Shown: in pieces, positions 33,988 through 43,772 of the stretch | How the letters are laid out: every line of letters starts with the position of its first letter | How positions within the stretch are numbered: position 1 is the first letter of the stretch | Source of the DNA: Microvirga makkahensis | GTDB taxonomy: Bacteria; Pseudomonadota; Alphaproteobacteria; Rhizobiales; Beijerinckiaceae | NCBI RefSeq assembly: GCF_009830105.1 | Contig: NZ_WURB01000013.1 | Location: 1 to 64,000 of the forward strand | DNA length: 64,000 bases | Direction of reading: 5' to 3' | Position numbers and translations under genes: made by a program | The notes under the pieces: model-generated | What the model was told of the DNA's origin: nothing | What the model saw: only the letters and a program-made list of their open reading frames with translations | Databases searched by the model: none

Positions 33988-34914
33988 ATGTCCGTTGACG
34001 CACATCGGGAGGCCGCCTCAGGCGGCCTCTGGTCAAGGATGAGCCTCGGCCGGAAGCAGGTGATATGGGCGTGGGGCTTCCTCGCGGTTCCGTTGCTTTT
34101 CTATGCGGTGATCCGCTTCTGGCCGACCTTCCAGGCCTTCTACCTGTCGGCCACGGACTGGTCTCTCATGCGGCCGGCCGCTTTCGTCGGGCTGGAGAAC
34201 TACAAGCGACTGTTTGCGGATCCCCTCTTCTGGCAGGTGTTCCGCAACACCTTCATGTACCTGATCCTGGGCACGCCGATCAGCCTGCTGATCTCGTTCG
34301 TCGTGGCCTATTATCTCGACCGGGTGCGGTTCATGCACTCGTTCATCCGCGCGCTTTACTTCCTGCCGTTCCTCACGACGGCGGCGGCGATGGCGTGGGT
34401 CTGGCGCTGGTTCTACCAGCCGGTGCCCATCGGCGTGATCAACGACATACTTTCGAGCTTCGGAATCCCGCAGCAGCCGTTCCTTCGCTCCACCTCGCAG
34501 GCGTTGCCGGCCGTGCTGGCGCCCGCCGTTTGGGCGGGTCTCGGCTTCCAGATCATCATCTTCCTCGCCGGCCTGAGAGCGATCCCCGTCACCTATTACG
34601 AGGCCGCACGCATCGACGGCCTCTCGGAAGGTGCGATTCTTCGGAGGATCACCATCCCGCTGCTCAAGCCGACCTTGGTCTTCCTGGTCGTATTCTCCTC
34701 CATCGGCTTCCTGCGCATCTTCGATCAGGTCTACAACATCAATACGAACGACCCCGGCGGCCCTCTGAACTCGACCAAGCCCCTCGTGCTGATGATCTAT
34801 CAGACGGCGTTCAGCTCCTACGAGATGGGATACGCGGCCGCCCAGACGGTTGTCCTGTTCCTGATCCTGCTCGTGATTTCACTTGTTCAACTGCGCCTCA
34901 TGAGAGACCGCTGA
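33988..34914 (+). CDS. ABC transporter permease (MalF-like)
   Basis: A 308-residue membrane protein with six transmembrane helices. After a Gly/Ser-rich N-terminus comes VIWAWGFLAVPLLFYAVIRF, and the EAA loop that contacts the ATPase is YYEAARIDGLSEGAILRRIT. FDQVYNINTNDPGGPLNSTK is typical of carbohydrate-type permeases. It pairs with the next permease, with which it overlaps by one base (TGATG). Confidence 0.93.
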   Translation: MSVDAHREAASGGLWSRMSLGRKQVIWAWGFLAVPLLFYAVIRFWPTFQAFYLSATDWSLMRPAAFVGLENYKRLFADPLFWQVFRNTFMYLILGTPISLLISFVVAYYLDRVRFMHSFIRALYFLPFLTTAAAMAWVWRWFYQPVPIGVINDILSSFGIPQQPFLRSTSQALPAVLAPAVWAGLGFQIIIFLAGLRAIPVTYYEAARIDGLSEGAILRRITIPLLKPTLVFLVVFSSIGFLRIFDQVYNINTNDPGGPLNSTKPLVLMIYQTAFSSYEMGYAAAQTVVLFLILLVISLVQLRLMRDR

Positions 34915-35765
34915 TGAGAGCTGTCGCATCTTCCCAAGGTCTCCCCATGCCACGGATCAGGCCCGGCAGGATCGTCGCCTGGACGCTCCTGTTCATCGGT
35001 GGCGTCATCATGGTGACGCCCCTCCTCTTCATGCTGTCGACCTCCCTCAAGGACGCCTCGCAGGTCTACGATCTGCGCGTGATCCCGGAAGCGCCGACGC
35101 TCGACAACTATATCGAGATCCTGAGCGACGGGCGATTTACGCGCTGGTTCGTCAATTCGATGATCGTGGCGGTCGTCGTCACCCTCTCGAACGTCTTCTT
35201 CGACAGTCTGGTCGGCTACACGCTGGCGAAGTTCCGGTTTCGGGGCCGATACTTCGTCTTCATAGCAATCCTGTCCACCCTGATGATCCCGACCGAGATG
35301 CTGGTACTGCCCTGGTATCTCATGGCCAGTCAGTTCGGTTGGCTCGACAGCTACTGGGGCATCATGTTCCCGGGCATGATGACGGCTTTCGGCACGTTCC
35401 TGATGAAGCAGTTCTTCGAGGGCGTGCCTGACGACTTCCTGGAAGCTGCGAGGATCGACGGTCTCAACGAGTTCACCATCTGGTGGAAGATCGCCATGCC
35501 GCTGGTGACCCCTGCCCTGTCGGCGCTCGCGATCTTTACCTTCCTCGGCAACTGGACGGCCTTCTTCTGGCCGCTCATCGTGACGACGAGCGCCGATCTT
35601 TACACGCTGCCCGTCGGGCTCTCCAGCTTCGCGGTCGAGCAGTCCATTCAGTGGGAGAAGATCATGACCGGTGCGAGCATCGCGACGCTGCCGACCCTCA
35701 TCATCTTCCTGTTCCTTCAACGCTACATCGTCCGAGGCGTGATGCTGGCCGGACTTAAAGGCTGA
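34914..35765 (+). CDS. ABC transporter permease (MalG-like)
   Basis: A 283-residue inner-membrane protein with six helices, the second half of the pair. IVAWTLLFIGGVIMVTPLLF is the first helix, and the EAA motif is LEAARIDGLNEFTIWWKIAM. It ends with QRYIVRGVMLAGLKG, the standard end of this family. The start ATG 34914 overlaps the stop of the first permease; ATG 34947 is an alternative. Spacing to the lyase gene is five bases. Confidence 0.93.
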   Translation: MRAVASSQGLPMPRIRPGRIVAWTLLFIGGVIMVTPLLFMLSTSLKDASQVYDLRVIPEAPTLDNYIEILSDGRFTRWFVNSMIVAVVVTLSNVFFDSLVGYTLAKFRFRGRYFVFIAILSTLMIPTEMLVLPWYLMASQFGWLDSYWGIMFPGMMTAFGTFLMKQFFEGVPDDFLEAARIDGLNEFTIWWKIAMPLVTPALSALAIFTFLGNWTAFFWPLIVTTSADLYTLPVGLSSFAVEQSIQWEKIMTGASIATLPTLIIFLFLQRYIVRGVMLAGLKG

Positions 35766-35770
35766 AGCCC

Positions 35771-37279
35771 ATGACAGCAGGCACCTACAAAGACACCTCC
35801 GCCTTCCCGGATCCGGTCTACAAGGAAACCGTCCTTCGTCCGCTGTTCGACGGGGCGAAGGATCACCACATCGAAGGTTTTCGCCTCATCGACCGCGCTC
35901 ACCTCGTCATGCTCCATGAGACCGGCATCCTGACCATTGAGCAGGCTCGCCCCATCGCCCAGGCGCTCGAGGCCATCGACCGGGAGGTCGACGTCAGCAC
36001 CCTAACCTATACCGGCGAGGTCGAGGATTTCTTCTTCCTGATCGAGAAGGAACTGCGCAAGCGCCTGGGACCGGACCTCGCGGGCCGCCTTCACACGGCA
36101 CGCTCGCGCAACGATATCGATCACACCCTGTTCAAGCTTGGCCTTAAAGATCGGATTGATCCTCTGCTGGAACGCCTGGTCCGGCTGGCCGAGACCCTGG
36201 CATCGGTGGCGGAGCGAGAGAGCAATACGCTCATTGTCGCCTACACCCACGGGCAGCCGGCGCAGCCGACCGTGTTCGGCCATTATCTTTCCGCCGTCCT
36301 GGAAACCCTGCTGCGCGACATCGCCCGGCTGGAGGCCGCCCGCGATATTGTCGACCGCAGCCCCATGGGAGCCGCCGCCATCACCACGAGTGGCTTTCCC
36401 ATCGACCGGGACCGGATGGCCCGCCTCCTCGGCTTCAGCCGCCCCCTGCAGAACTCCTATGGGTGCATCGCGTCCATCGACTACATCACCTCGACCTACT
36501 CCGCGATTCAACTGATTTTCCTGCATCTCGGCCGTTTCATTCAGGACCTGCAGTTCTGGACGAGCTTCGAGGTTGGCCAGATCTACGTTCCTAACGCGTT
36601 CGTGCAGATCAGCTCAATCATGCCGCAGAAGCGCAATCCCGTTCCCATCGAACATATGCGGCATCTGGCGTCGCAAACCGCCGGACGGGCGCAGGCTATG
36701 CTCACCATCATGCACAACACACCGTTCACGGACATGAACGACAGCGAGGGCGAGAGTCAGGGCTTCGGCTATGGCGCCTTCGAGAGCGGCGCGCGCGTCC
36801 TCGACCTGCTCGCGGCTCTCGTTCCGGCCCTGCGCATCAATCCCGACAGGGTTCGCCAGAACATCCGCCGCAGCTGCATCACGGTGACAGAACTCGCCGA
36901 CAGCCTGGTGCGCCTGGAGGGATTGTCATTCCGCGAAGCACACGAGATCGCAGCGGAAGTCTCCCGCTCCGTTGTTGCTGTCGAGGGAGACATCGCCGCC
37001 GATGGCTACGAGGTCTTCCAGGGGGCTTTCGAGCGCTGCACGAATCGTCAGACGGGGATCGACAAGGCCCAATTCGCCAAGATCGTCTCACCGGAGAACT
37101 TCGTCGCTGTTCGCGACCGGTTCGGCGGGCCAGCCCCAGGGGCGCTGTCTCAGGCGATTGAGGGATACAATCAGGAGATCTCCGCGATCCGCAACCGCAT
37201 GCAGGAAACGGCACAGCGCGCCCGAACCTCTGCGCAGGATCTTCAATCCCGTTTCGCTGCACTTCTTGGAGGCCGCTAA
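35771..37279 (+). CDS. Argininosuccinate lyase-like enzyme of the fumarase/aspartase superfamily
   Basis: A 502-residue enzyme with the superfamily signature [20 protein letters not shown], and upstream [20 protein letters not shown] and [20 protein letters not shown], which are the three conserved ArgH regions. Argininosuccinate lyase splits argininosuccinate to arginine and fumarate; superfamily members share beta-elimination from a succinyl-type group. It lies inside a carbohydrate-type ABC operon, between permease and ATPase genes, with no other arginine gene near. It is also about 40 residues longer than typical ArgH. A catabolic paralogue acting on an imported compound is more likely than arginine biosynthesis. 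The ATPase gene overlaps its stop by one base. Confidence 0.85.
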   Translation: MTAGTYKDTSAFPDPVYKETVLRPLFDGAKDHHIEGFRLIDRAHLVMLHETGILTIEQARPIAQALEAIDREVDVSTLTYTGEVEDFFFLIEKELRKRLGPDLAGRLHTARSRNDIDHTLFKLGLKDRIDPLLERLVRLAETLASVAERESNTLIVAYTHGQPAQPTVFGHYLSAVLETLLRDIARLEAARDIVDRSPMGAAAITTSGFPIDRDRMARLLGFSRPLQNSYGCIASIDYITSTYSAIQLIFLHLGRFIQDLQFWTSFEVGQIYVPNAFVQISSIMPQKRNPVPIEHMRHLASQTAGRAQAMLTIMHNTPFTDMNDSEGESQGFGYGAFESGARVLDLLAALVPALRINPDRVRQNIRRSCITVTELADSLVRLEGLSFREAHEIAAEVSRSVVAVEGDIAADGYEVFQGAFERCTNRQTGIDKAQFAKIVSPENFVAVRDRFGGPAPGALSQAIEGYNQEISAIRNRMQETAQRARTSAQDLQSRFAALLGGR

Positions 37280-38349
37280 TGGCGACCATTGAACTCAATG
37301 GACTCATCAAACGCTACGGTCAGACGACCGTGGTCCATGGGATCGACCTGTCGATCCAAGATGGTGAGTTCGTCGTGCTGGTCGGCCCTTCGGGATGCGG
37401 AAAGTCCACGACGCTGAGGATGATCGCAGGGCTTGAGGAGATCAGCGGTGGCGAGATCCGGATCGGCGGGCGCGTCGTCAACGACTTTCAGCCTAAGGAC
37501 CGGAACATCGCCATGGTGTTCCAGAACTACGCCATCTATCCGCACATGACCGTAGCCGACAACATTGCGTTCGGCCTCTATCGCTCCAAGCTGTCGAAGA
37601 GCCAGAAGCGTCAGCGCGTCGAGCAGGTCGCCGAAATGCTCGGCCTGTCGCAGCTTCTGGAGCGCCGTCCGTCAGCCCTTTCGGGTGGACAGCGTCAGCG
37701 CGTCGCCATTGGACGGGCGATGGTCCGCGATCCCGCCGCATTCCTGTTCGACGAGCCCCTCTCCAACCTCGATGCCCAGCTCCGTACCCAAATGCGCATC
37801 GAGATCAAGCGGCTCCATCACCGGCTCGGCACCACTTCGGTTTTCGTCACCCATGATCAGGTCGAGGCCATGACCATGGCCGACAGGATCGTGGTGATGC
37901 GCGACGGTCGAATTCTCCAGGTAGGAACCCCTCTGGAGCTTTACGAGAAGCCCATTGACGTCTTCACCGCGCGCTTCATCGGCAGCCCGACCATGAACCT
38001 GCTGCCCGCCCGTCTGCGGGACGGCGGGGCGGATCTGGCGGTCGGCGGCTCGGTTCAGGTTCCGTCTGCATCGGCGACGACATCCGACATCCTGGTGGGC
38101 GCCCGCCCACAGGATCTCGTTCCGACTGCCGCCGGCTCGCAGGGACTGACCGTGTCGGGCACGGTTGCCGTCGTAGAAACCTTGGGTTCTGAGACGCTCG
38201 TTTACATCGAGAGCGCGGGCCAGACCGTCATCGGCTCAGCACCGGGCCGGCAGATCCCGCGGATCGGCGATCACCTGACCCTCCATGCCCCCTTGGAGAG
38301 GCTCTACTACTTCGACAAGGTAACAGAGAAAGCATTGGCAGCCCAATGA
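37279..38349 (+). CDS. ABC transporter ATP-binding protein (UgpC/MalK type)
   Basis: A 356-residue ATPase. The Walker A is GPSGCGKST, the signature [15 protein letters not shown], the Walker [14 protein letters not shown], and the switch His is in [18 protein letters not shown]-terminal TOBE/regulatory domain ([30 protein letters not shown]) places it in the MalK/UgpC carbohydrate group. It energises the two permeases upstream. It overlaps the PfkB gene by four bases (ATGA). Confidence 0.94.
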   Translation: MATIELNGLIKRYGQTTVVHGIDLSIQDGEFVVLVGPSGCGKSTTLRMIAGLEEISGGEIRIGGRVVNDFQPKDRNIAMVFQNYAIYPHMTVADNIAFGLYRSKLSKSQKRQRVEQVAEMLGLSQLLERRPSALSGGQRQRVAIGRAMVRDPAAFLFDEPLSNLDAQLRTQMRIEIKRLHHRLGTTSVFVTHDQVEAMTMADRIVVMRDGRILQVGTPLELYEKPIDVFTARFIGSPTMNLLPARLRDGGADLAVGGSVQVPSASATTSDILVGARPQDLVPTAAGSQGLTVSGTVAVVETLGSETLVYIESAGQTVIGSAPGRQIPRIGDHLTLHAPLERLYYFDKVTEKALAAQ

Positions 38350-39239
38350 GCGGAATGCTCTCCGAGCGCAAGGTTGTATGCCTTGGGCGGATCTATTGTG
38401 ACATTATCTTCACGGGCCTGCAGGAAATGCCGGTGCTCGGCCGGGAACGCTTTGCTCAAGACGTAACGATCGTGGCTGGCGGCGGCGCCTATATCACGGC
38501 GGCCCATCTCGCCTCTCTTGGCCGTCCGACAGCGCTCCTGACCCGTCTGGGAACAGACCCCCTGTCACGAGGCCTGGATCCGGAGCTTGAGGCCAGCGGA
38601 ATCGACCTCTCCTTCGTCGAACGGTCGAGCGATGCCGGCCCCCAGCCGACCGTCGCCCTGGTCAAGGACGGAGAAAGAGCCTTCGTGTCCCGGCGCGCGG
38701 GCGGCTCCCGCCCGTCGACCCTGGAGCAGGCCCTCTCGGCGCGTGACGTCGCTCATTTGCACATCGCGGAATTTGCTACTCTCAAGGACAACCCGGACGT
38801 GATCGCCTTCGCGCGAAGCCTGGGCCTGACGGTCTCACTCGACCCGAGCTGGGACGATCAGCTGATCCGCCGAGACGCGGACCTCTTCGAGATCTGTGCA
38901 GGAGTTGACATCTTTCTCCCCAATGTCGAGGAGGGAAAGGCGCTGACCGGAGAAAGCTCGGCGGAGGCTATCCTGCGCAGCTTACGAGAGAGATTTCCTC
39001 TGGTCGTGCTGAAGCGCGGTGAACATGGCGCAATGGCGTCGGATGGGTCGACCTGTCTTTCGGCCGAAGCGCGTCCCGTCAAAGTAGTCGACACGACGGG
39101 AGCAGGTGACGCTTTCAACGCCGGGTTCCTGCATTCCTGGCTCAGAACCTCGGATCTTGGGAGGAGCCTAGCGGCTGGGATCGAAGCGGGCGCGCTCTCC
39201 GTCCAGTCAGCAGGCGGAGCTCCATCACGCCTGGCCTGA
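38346..39239 (+). CDS. PfkB-family carbohydrate kinase
   Basis: A 297-residue sugar or nucleoside kinase of the ribokinase fold. It begins [20 protein letters not shown], has the N-terminal Gly-rich site [17 protein letters not shown], and the C-terminal signature [19 protein letters not shown] with the catalytic base D in GAGD. It would phosphorylate a sugar or ketoacid produced from the imported substrate. It is the last gene of the operon. Exact substrate unknown. Confidence 0.9.
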   Translation: MSGMLSERKVVCLGRIYCDIIFTGLQEMPVLGRERFAQDVTIVAGGGAYITAAHLASLGRPTALLTRLGTDPLSRGLDPELEASGIDLSFVERSSDAGPQPTVALVKDGERAFVSRRAGGSRPSTLEQALSARDVAHLHIAEFATLKDNPDVIAFARSLGLTVSLDPSWDDQLIRRDADLFEICAGVDIFLPNVEEGKALTGESSAEAILRSLRERFPLVVLKRGEHGAMASDGSTCLSAEARPVKVVDTTGAGDAFNAGFLHSWLRTSDLGRSLAAGIEAGALSVQSAGGAPSRLA

Positions 39240-39311
39240 GGCGAGCTCTGGAACGCCTAACCCAAACTGCTTCCGGACGAGTTCGCTGAAGGGCCCGGGT
39301 CCCTGGATTCC

Positions 39312-39441
39312 CCTTTGACGGCACTGGCTATGAGCCCGGCCACAATCCGGCGCTGCGCGAATGCTGCCAACTCGAGCACCGGCGACGTCGCGATCAGCGC
39401 CGCGGCAGCCAGGCCCCGGCTCAGCCGCTCGAAGGATGGCA
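39312..39441 (-). pseudogene. C-terminal remnant of a MalG-type ABC permease
   Basis: The minus-strand frame encodes PSFERLSRGLAAAALIATSP, then VLELAAFAQRRIVAGLIASA and VKG. The ending (Q-R-x-I-V-x-G-L-x-x-x-A-V-K-G) is the usual end of carbohydrate ABC permeases, but nothing of the preceding EAA loop is present and the frame continues past the expected stop. It is the only gene-like trace in the 39240-39596 gap. Confidence 0.45.
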
Positions 39442-39544
39442 TGGTATAGACCACAACCAGCAATATGCGTGTCTCGCGCTGCAAGCCTGCAGGCGATCCG
39501 CTCACCACTGGAGTTGCGCCATTTGGGAACGGCCAGGCTTGTTT

Positions 39545-39583
39545 TTCTCACAATATGGCAATATGACTCCCAAATCGTGAGAA
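39545..39583. promoter_or_regulatory. Operator candidate of the IclR regulator
   Basis: TTCTCAC (39545-39551) and GTGAGAA (39577-39583) are a perfect inverted pair with 25 bases between, inside an AT-rich stretch just 13 bases before the IclR start. The position fits autorepression. Confidence 0.4.
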
Positions 39584-39596
39584 TTTTGGGCATCGA

Positions 39597-40325
39597 ATGT
39601 CAGGCGCTGAACGGGTTTTGGACGTACTGGAGACGGTCGCGACCGCCAAAGAGCCACTATCCGCAAAACGGGTCAGCGAGCTGGCCGGCATTCCGCTGTC
39701 GAGCGCCTATCGGCATCTCACCTCGTTGAAAGAAGCCGGCTTCATCGTCGATCTCGGACGCGATGTAGGTTACGGCCCGGGCCCGGTCTGCATGCGGATC
39801 GCGCAGAATTTCGATCGGACATCGCATGTTCTGGCCGTGGCATTGCCCGAGATGCAGCGCCTGTCCCTGCGAACGCAGGAGAGCGTCGGCCTGATGAAGG
39901 CGCTGGGTACCGAAGTCTACTGCGTCGAGATGGTCGAAAGTCCGCTGTCCCTGCGCTGTTCGTACAGCAAGGGACGCTCGCAGCCGCTGAGCCGTGGCGC
40001 TTCGGCGAAGGCCCTGCTGGCCTTCCTTCCCCAATCTGTGCAGGACGAAGTCTGCGACCGGCTCCTCGGTGAGGATCCTGATGCGCGTTCGACCCTCCTC
40101 CGGGAGTTGAGGGCGATCCGCTCGAACGGCTATGCCGAGAGCGAAGGCGAAATCGATCCCGGCGTCTGGGGCGCGAGTGCGCCGATCTTCTCCCAGGGCG
40201 AGCGCCTTGAAGGCAGCATCAGCCTCATGATCCCGAGCACGCGCGTCGGCAATCGGCGCGATGAACTCATCAAGCAAACCATCGAGACGGCGAGGGCCAT
40301 CTCAATGCGTCTCCACCAAGCATGA
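39597..40325 (+). CDS. IclR family transcriptional regulator
   Basis: A 242-residue IclR-type regulator. The winged helix-turn-helix is at residues 1-65 (GAERVLDVLETVATAKEPLS, then KRVSELAGIPLSSAYRHLTS). The effector domain follows (SVGLMKALGTEVYCVEMVES, PLSRGASAKALLAFLP). It precedes an amino-acid ABC operon and hydrolase on the same strand by only 24 bases, so it is probably cotranscribed with and controls them. Effector unknown. Confidence 0.9.
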   Translation: MSGAERVLDVLETVATAKEPLSAKRVSELAGIPLSSAYRHLTSLKEAGFIVDLGRDVGYGPGPVCMRIAQNFDRTSHVLAVALPEMQRLSLRTQESVGLMKALGTEVYCVEMVESPLSLRCSYSKGRSQPLSRGASAKALLAFLPQSVQDEVCDRLLGEDPDARSTLLRELRAIRSNGYAESEGEIDPGVWGASAPIFSQGERLEGSISLMIPSTRVGNRRDELIKQTIETARAISMRLHQA

Positions 40326-40349
40326 ATGTCAACAACAGAGGGGTATCAC

Positions 40350-41093
40350 ATGACTTTACTACGTAAGCTGGTTCTTGGCGTCGTCGGAGCACTGGCCTGT
40401 GCGAGCGTTGCGCAGGCGCAGACACCTGACACGCTGCGGGTCGCGACCGATGCGACCTTCATGCCGTTCGAGTTCCAGAAAGACGGCAAGCTGACGGGTT
40501 TCGATATCGAACTCGTCGAGGCGGTGGCACAGAAGTTGGGCAAGAAGGTCGAGTGGACCTCCATCGACTTCAAGGGTCTCATCCCGGGTCTGCTTGCCAA
40601 GCGCTTCGACATGGCCGTCTCTGCCATCTACATCACTGAAGAGCGCAAGAAAGTCGTCGACTTCACGGACTCCTATTATCCAGGCGGCCTCGTGATACTC
40701 GTGAAGAAGGACAACACAGCAATCAAAGGTCCAGAGGATCTCGAAGGCAAGAAGGTATCGGTCCAGGTGGGAACCAAGTCAGTTGCCTATCTGCAGGAGA
40801 AGTTCCCGAAGGTGGAGCGTGTCGAAGTCGAGAAGAACCAGGAGATGTTCAGCCTCGTCGAGATCGGCCGCGTCGACGCTGCCGTCACCGGCAAGCCCGC
40901 CGCGAAGCTCTTCGCCCAGAGCCGTCCGGGCGTGAAGGTGATCGACAAGCAGCTCACGGTCGAGGAATACGGCATGGCGGTTCGCAAGGATCTGCCTGAG
41001 CTGACGAAAGAGCTGAATGGGGCCCTCGCCAAGATCAAAGCCGACGGCACCTACGACAAACTCGTCCAGAAATGGTTCGAGGCTGGCAACTGA
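40350..41093 (+). CDS. Polar amino-acid ABC transporter substrate-binding protein
   Basis: A 247-residue receptor of the family-3 type. A signal peptide (MTLLRKLVLGVVGALACASV, cut after AQA) precedes TPDTLRVATDATFMPFEFQK, KLTGFDIELVEAVAQKLGKK, GLIPGLLAKRFDMAVSAIYI and the C-terminal KADGTYDKLVQKWF. The Arg/Asp residues that normally hold the amino-acid backbone are present in DMAVSAIYITEERK. I used ATG 40350, with AGAGGGG upstream; ATG 40326 is possible. With the HutG-like hydrolase, histidine or a derivative is a plausible ligand. Confidence 0.92.
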   Translation: MTLLRKLVLGVVGALACASVAQAQTPDTLRVATDATFMPFEFQKDGKLTGFDIELVEAVAQKLGKKVEWTSIDFKGLIPGLLAKRFDMAVSAIYITEERKKVVDFTDSYYPGGLVILVKKDNTAIKGPEDLEGKKVSVQVGTKSVAYLQEKFPKVERVEVEKNQEMFSLVEIGRVDAAVTGKPAAKLFAQSRPGVKVIDKQLTVEEYGMAVRKDLPELTKELNGALAKIKADGTYDKLVQKWFEAGN

Positions 41094-41122
41094 TCCCTTA
41101 ACCGCAAACGAGTGTGTCCCGG

Positions 41123-41791
41123 ATGAATCTAGATTTCACCCCCGTCTGGCAGGGCTGGCCCCAGCTGATGCACGGCGCCGTCGTCACAATTGAGATAACG
41201 GCCGCCTCGCTCCTGCTCGGCTGTGTGCTCGGCCTTCTCGTCGGCATCGCCCGGCTCGATCCGAGCAAGAAGCTGATCTATGGGCTTGCGACGGGTTACG
41301 TCACCTTCATCCGGGGCACGCCGCTCCTAGTGCAACTGTTCCTCCTGTTCTTCGGCCTGCCCCAGTTCAACATCCTGTTGCCCGCATTCGCCTGCGGTGT
41401 GCTCGGCCTCGGCATCTACTCAGGTGCCTATGTGTCGGAGATCGTCCGCGGCGCCATTCAGTCGATCGACCGCGGCCAGATGGAGGCCGCGCGCTCGCTC
41501 GGAATGTCCTACCGGCAGGCGATGCGCATCATCATCCTGCCTCAGGCGGTGGTCCGCATGATCCCGCCGCTCGGCAACGAGTTCATCGCGCTCATCAAGA
41601 ACTCGGCCCTGGTTTCACTGCTGACCATTGCTGATCTCATGCACGAGGGACAGAAGATCATTTCGGTCTCGTACCGCTCCCTTGAGGTCTATCTGGCCAT
41701 CGCTTTCGTGTACCTGATCCTTACCAGCCTGACCGGCCTCCTGCTGCGCCACATGGAAATGCGCCTTCGCGCTGGGGGAGTTGTGCAATGA
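41123..41791 (+). CDS. Polar amino-acid ABC transporter permease
   Basis: A 222-residue HisM/GlnP-type permease with five or six membrane helices. [20 protein letters not shown] and the EAA loop [20 protein letters not shown], then [20 protein letters not shown], are family hallmarks. The ATG at 41123 gives [15 protein letters not shown] 41114 is an alternative and neither has a strong ribosome site. It overlaps the ATPase gene by four bases. Only one permease gene is present, so it would act as a homodimer. Confidence 0.92.
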   Translation: MNLDFTPVWQGWPQLMHGAVVTIEITAASLLLGCVLGLLVGIARLDPSKKLIYGLATGYVTFIRGTPLLVQLFLLFFGLPQFNILLPAFACGVLGLGIYSGAYVSEIVRGAIQSIDRGQMEAARSLGMSYRQAMRIIILPQAVVRMIPPLGNEFIALIKNSALVSLLTIADLMHEGQKIISVSYRSLEVYLAIAFVYLILTSLTGLLLRHMEMRLRAGGVVQ

Positions 41792-42555
41792 GCAGTACCG
41801 CAAGTCCTATCGTGGCGGTGCGCGGCATCGGTAAGAGCTTCGGCGCGCACCGGGTCCTGTCTGATGTCGCCCTGTCGGTTCAGCCGTCCCAGGTTGTCGT
41901 CATCATCGGTCCATCCGGCTCGGGCAAGAGCACGCTCCTGCGCTGCTGCAATGCGCTCGAGGTGCCCCAGGAAGGATCGATTACGATCTGCGGAACGGAC
42001 CTGGTCAAGAACGGTCAACTCATCCCCGATCGCGAGCTCAACGCCCTGCGGATGCAGGTTGGCATGGTGTTCCAGTCGTTCAATCTGTTCCCGCACCTGA
42101 CGGTCCTCGAGAATGTCACCGTCGGACCGCGCCAGCTGCGCAAGATGTCGAAGAGCCATGCCGACGCTCTGGCGCACGAACTTCTCGCCAAGGTTGGCCT
42201 TTCCCAAAAGGCAGCCGCCTACCCGGCGACGCTCTCGGGCGGCCAGAAGCAGCGGGTGGCGATCGCCCGTGCGCTCGCCATGCAGCCGCGCGTCATGCTG
42301 TTCGACGAGCCGACTTCGGCCCTCGACCCCGAACTCGTGGGCGAGGTCCTGCAGGTGATGAAGGCGCTCGCCCGGGAAGGCATGACCATGATCGTGGTGA
42401 CGCACGAGATGGGCTTTGCCCGCGAGGTCGCCGATGTGGTCATGGTCATGGATGCCGGGCAGATCATCGAGGCCGGCCCTCCCGAGCAGGTGTTCAGCGC
42501 CCCGCAGAACCCGCGCACGCGCTCGTTCCTCCAGGCCGTCATCTCGCGAGACTGA
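41788..42555 (+). CDS. Polar amino-acid ABC transporter ATP-binding protein
   Basis: A 255-residue ATPase of the GlnQ/HisP type. Walker [19 protein letters not shown], the Q-loop [20 protein letters not shown], the signature [19 protein letters not shown], Walker [21 protein letters not shown] and the switch [14 protein letters not shown] are all intact. It overlaps the permease gene (ATGA) and precedes the hydrolase by six bases. Confidence 0.95.
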   Translation: MSSTASPIVAVRGIGKSFGAHRVLSDVALSVQPSQVVVIIGPSGSGKSTLLRCCNALEVPQEGSITICGTDLVKNGQLIPDRELNALRMQVGMVFQSFNLFPHLTVLENVTVGPRQLRKMSKSHADALAHELLAKVGLSQKAAAYPATLSGGQKQRVAIARALAMQPRVMLFDEPTSALDPELVGEVLQVMKALAREGMTMIVVTHEMGFAREVADVVMVMDAGQIIEAGPPEQVFSAPQNPRTRSFLQAVISRD

Positions 42556-42561
42556 GCTCTC

Positions 42562-43530
42562 ATGACATTCAAGAAATCTGAGGCGGCGCCTGCGGGTCTG
42601 CCAGGCGACCAGGGCGAGGTCGGGCCGGTCTTCCGCGTCAAGGATGTAATACGCCCCCTCGCTTCCAATATCCGGGGTGGATCTGTCCTCATCGGCTTTG
42701 CCAGCGACGAAGGCGTGCGCCGCAACTTCGGCCGTGTCGGAGCCTCTCAGGGGCCTTCCGCCATCCGTCGTGCGCTCGAACGTCTGCCGGTACATCACCC
42801 CGTCGAGATCGTCGAGGCGGGAGATATCGCCTGCACGGATGGAGACCTTTCAGGCGCACAGGAGCGCCTCGCCGATGCCGTTGCGACACTGCTCGACCGC
42901 GACATGCGCCCCGTCATTCTCGGCGGCGGACACGAGGTAGCCTATGGCAGCTTCCTCGGTCTGGCGAAGCATCTGAGCGGCCGGCTTGCCACGACAAACA
43001 TCCTCGTGGTCAATCTCGATGCGCATTTCGACCTGCGTCTCGCACCTGTTCCGAACTCGGGCACACCGTTCCGCCAGATTGCCGAGTTCTGCTCGGCGCA
43101 TGGCACCGCGTTCAATTATCTTTGTCTCGGCATCAGCGAACTTTCCAACACGACGGCGCTGTTTGAGCGGGCCCGTCAGCTCGGTGTCGAGTACCGTCTC
43201 GACGAGGAGATGCGGCCAACCGACAGCGCAGAGCTGCGCGCAAGGCTGGCGCAGAAGTTGATGGCGGCGGATACAGTCTATCTCTCGATCGATCTCGACG
43301 TGTTGCCTGCCTCGGTCGCCCCTGGCGTGTCGGCGCCAGCGGCGAGCGGTGTGGCGCTCGAGATCATCGAGGATCTGGTCGATGACGTCATATCCTCCGG
43401 CAAGCTCGCGCTATCCGACATCGCGGAATTGAACCCGGTTCTTGATCGCGACGATCAGACGGCGCGTGTCGCAGCCCGCCTAGCCTATCGGCTTCTTCTG
43501 GGTCGCGGACGCAAAAGCATCATCCGTTAG
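42562..43530 (+). CDS. hutG: Formimidoylglutamase-like ureohydrolase (arginase/agmatinase superfamily)
   Basis: A 322-residue binuclear manganese hydrolase. Metal ligands are H124 in GGGHE, D153/H155/D157 in NLDAHFDLRL, and D244/D246 in SIDLDVLP. The motif NLDAHFDLR, as opposed to the arginase-type DAHxD-N, and the overall pattern are those of HutG, which hydrolyses N-formimidoyl-L-glutamate to glutamate and formamide in histidine breakdown. It is the last gene of the IclR-ABC operon. No hutH, hutU or hutI is in the window, so a wider role on an imported formimidoyl or guanidino compound remains possible. Confidence 0.82.
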   Translation: MTFKKSEAAPAGLPGDQGEVGPVFRVKDVIRPLASNIRGGSVLIGFASDEGVRRNFGRVGASQGPSAIRRALERLPVHHPVEIVEAGDIACTDGDLSGAQERLADAVATLLDRDMRPVILGGGHEVAYGSFLGLAKHLSGRLATTNILVVNLDAHFDLRLAPVPNSGTPFRQIAEFCSAHGTAFNYLCLGISELSNTTALFERARQLGVEYRLDEEMRPTDSAELRARLAQKLMAADTVYLSIDLDVLPASVAPGVSAPAASGVALEIIEDLVDDVISSGKLALSDIAELNPVLDRDDQTARVAARLAYRLLLGRGRKSIIR

Positions 43531-43772
43531 GCAGCGAACTCGATGGCCTTGGATCCTCAAGGAGATCAACGGGCTTGATAGGCATGATCAGGGCAGGTTG
43601 TGCGAGGACGGCACTCTGCTTAGGGACTACGTGCCGGGCAGACATTCGACCGTTTTCGCAGATGCGCCAAAACGTGACGTTACCAAAAGCGGAACACAAA
43701 GCGGGCACCGAGTGACACAAGTTGGATGGCCGCAAACGTCACCAAAGCAGTCATTTGCTACAAGCACCTGAT

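Noticed and set aside
34065..34913. Upstream part of a long frame that continues into the second permease
   Set aside because: It overlaps the first permease in another frame; the real second permease starts at 34914 with a stop/start overlap.
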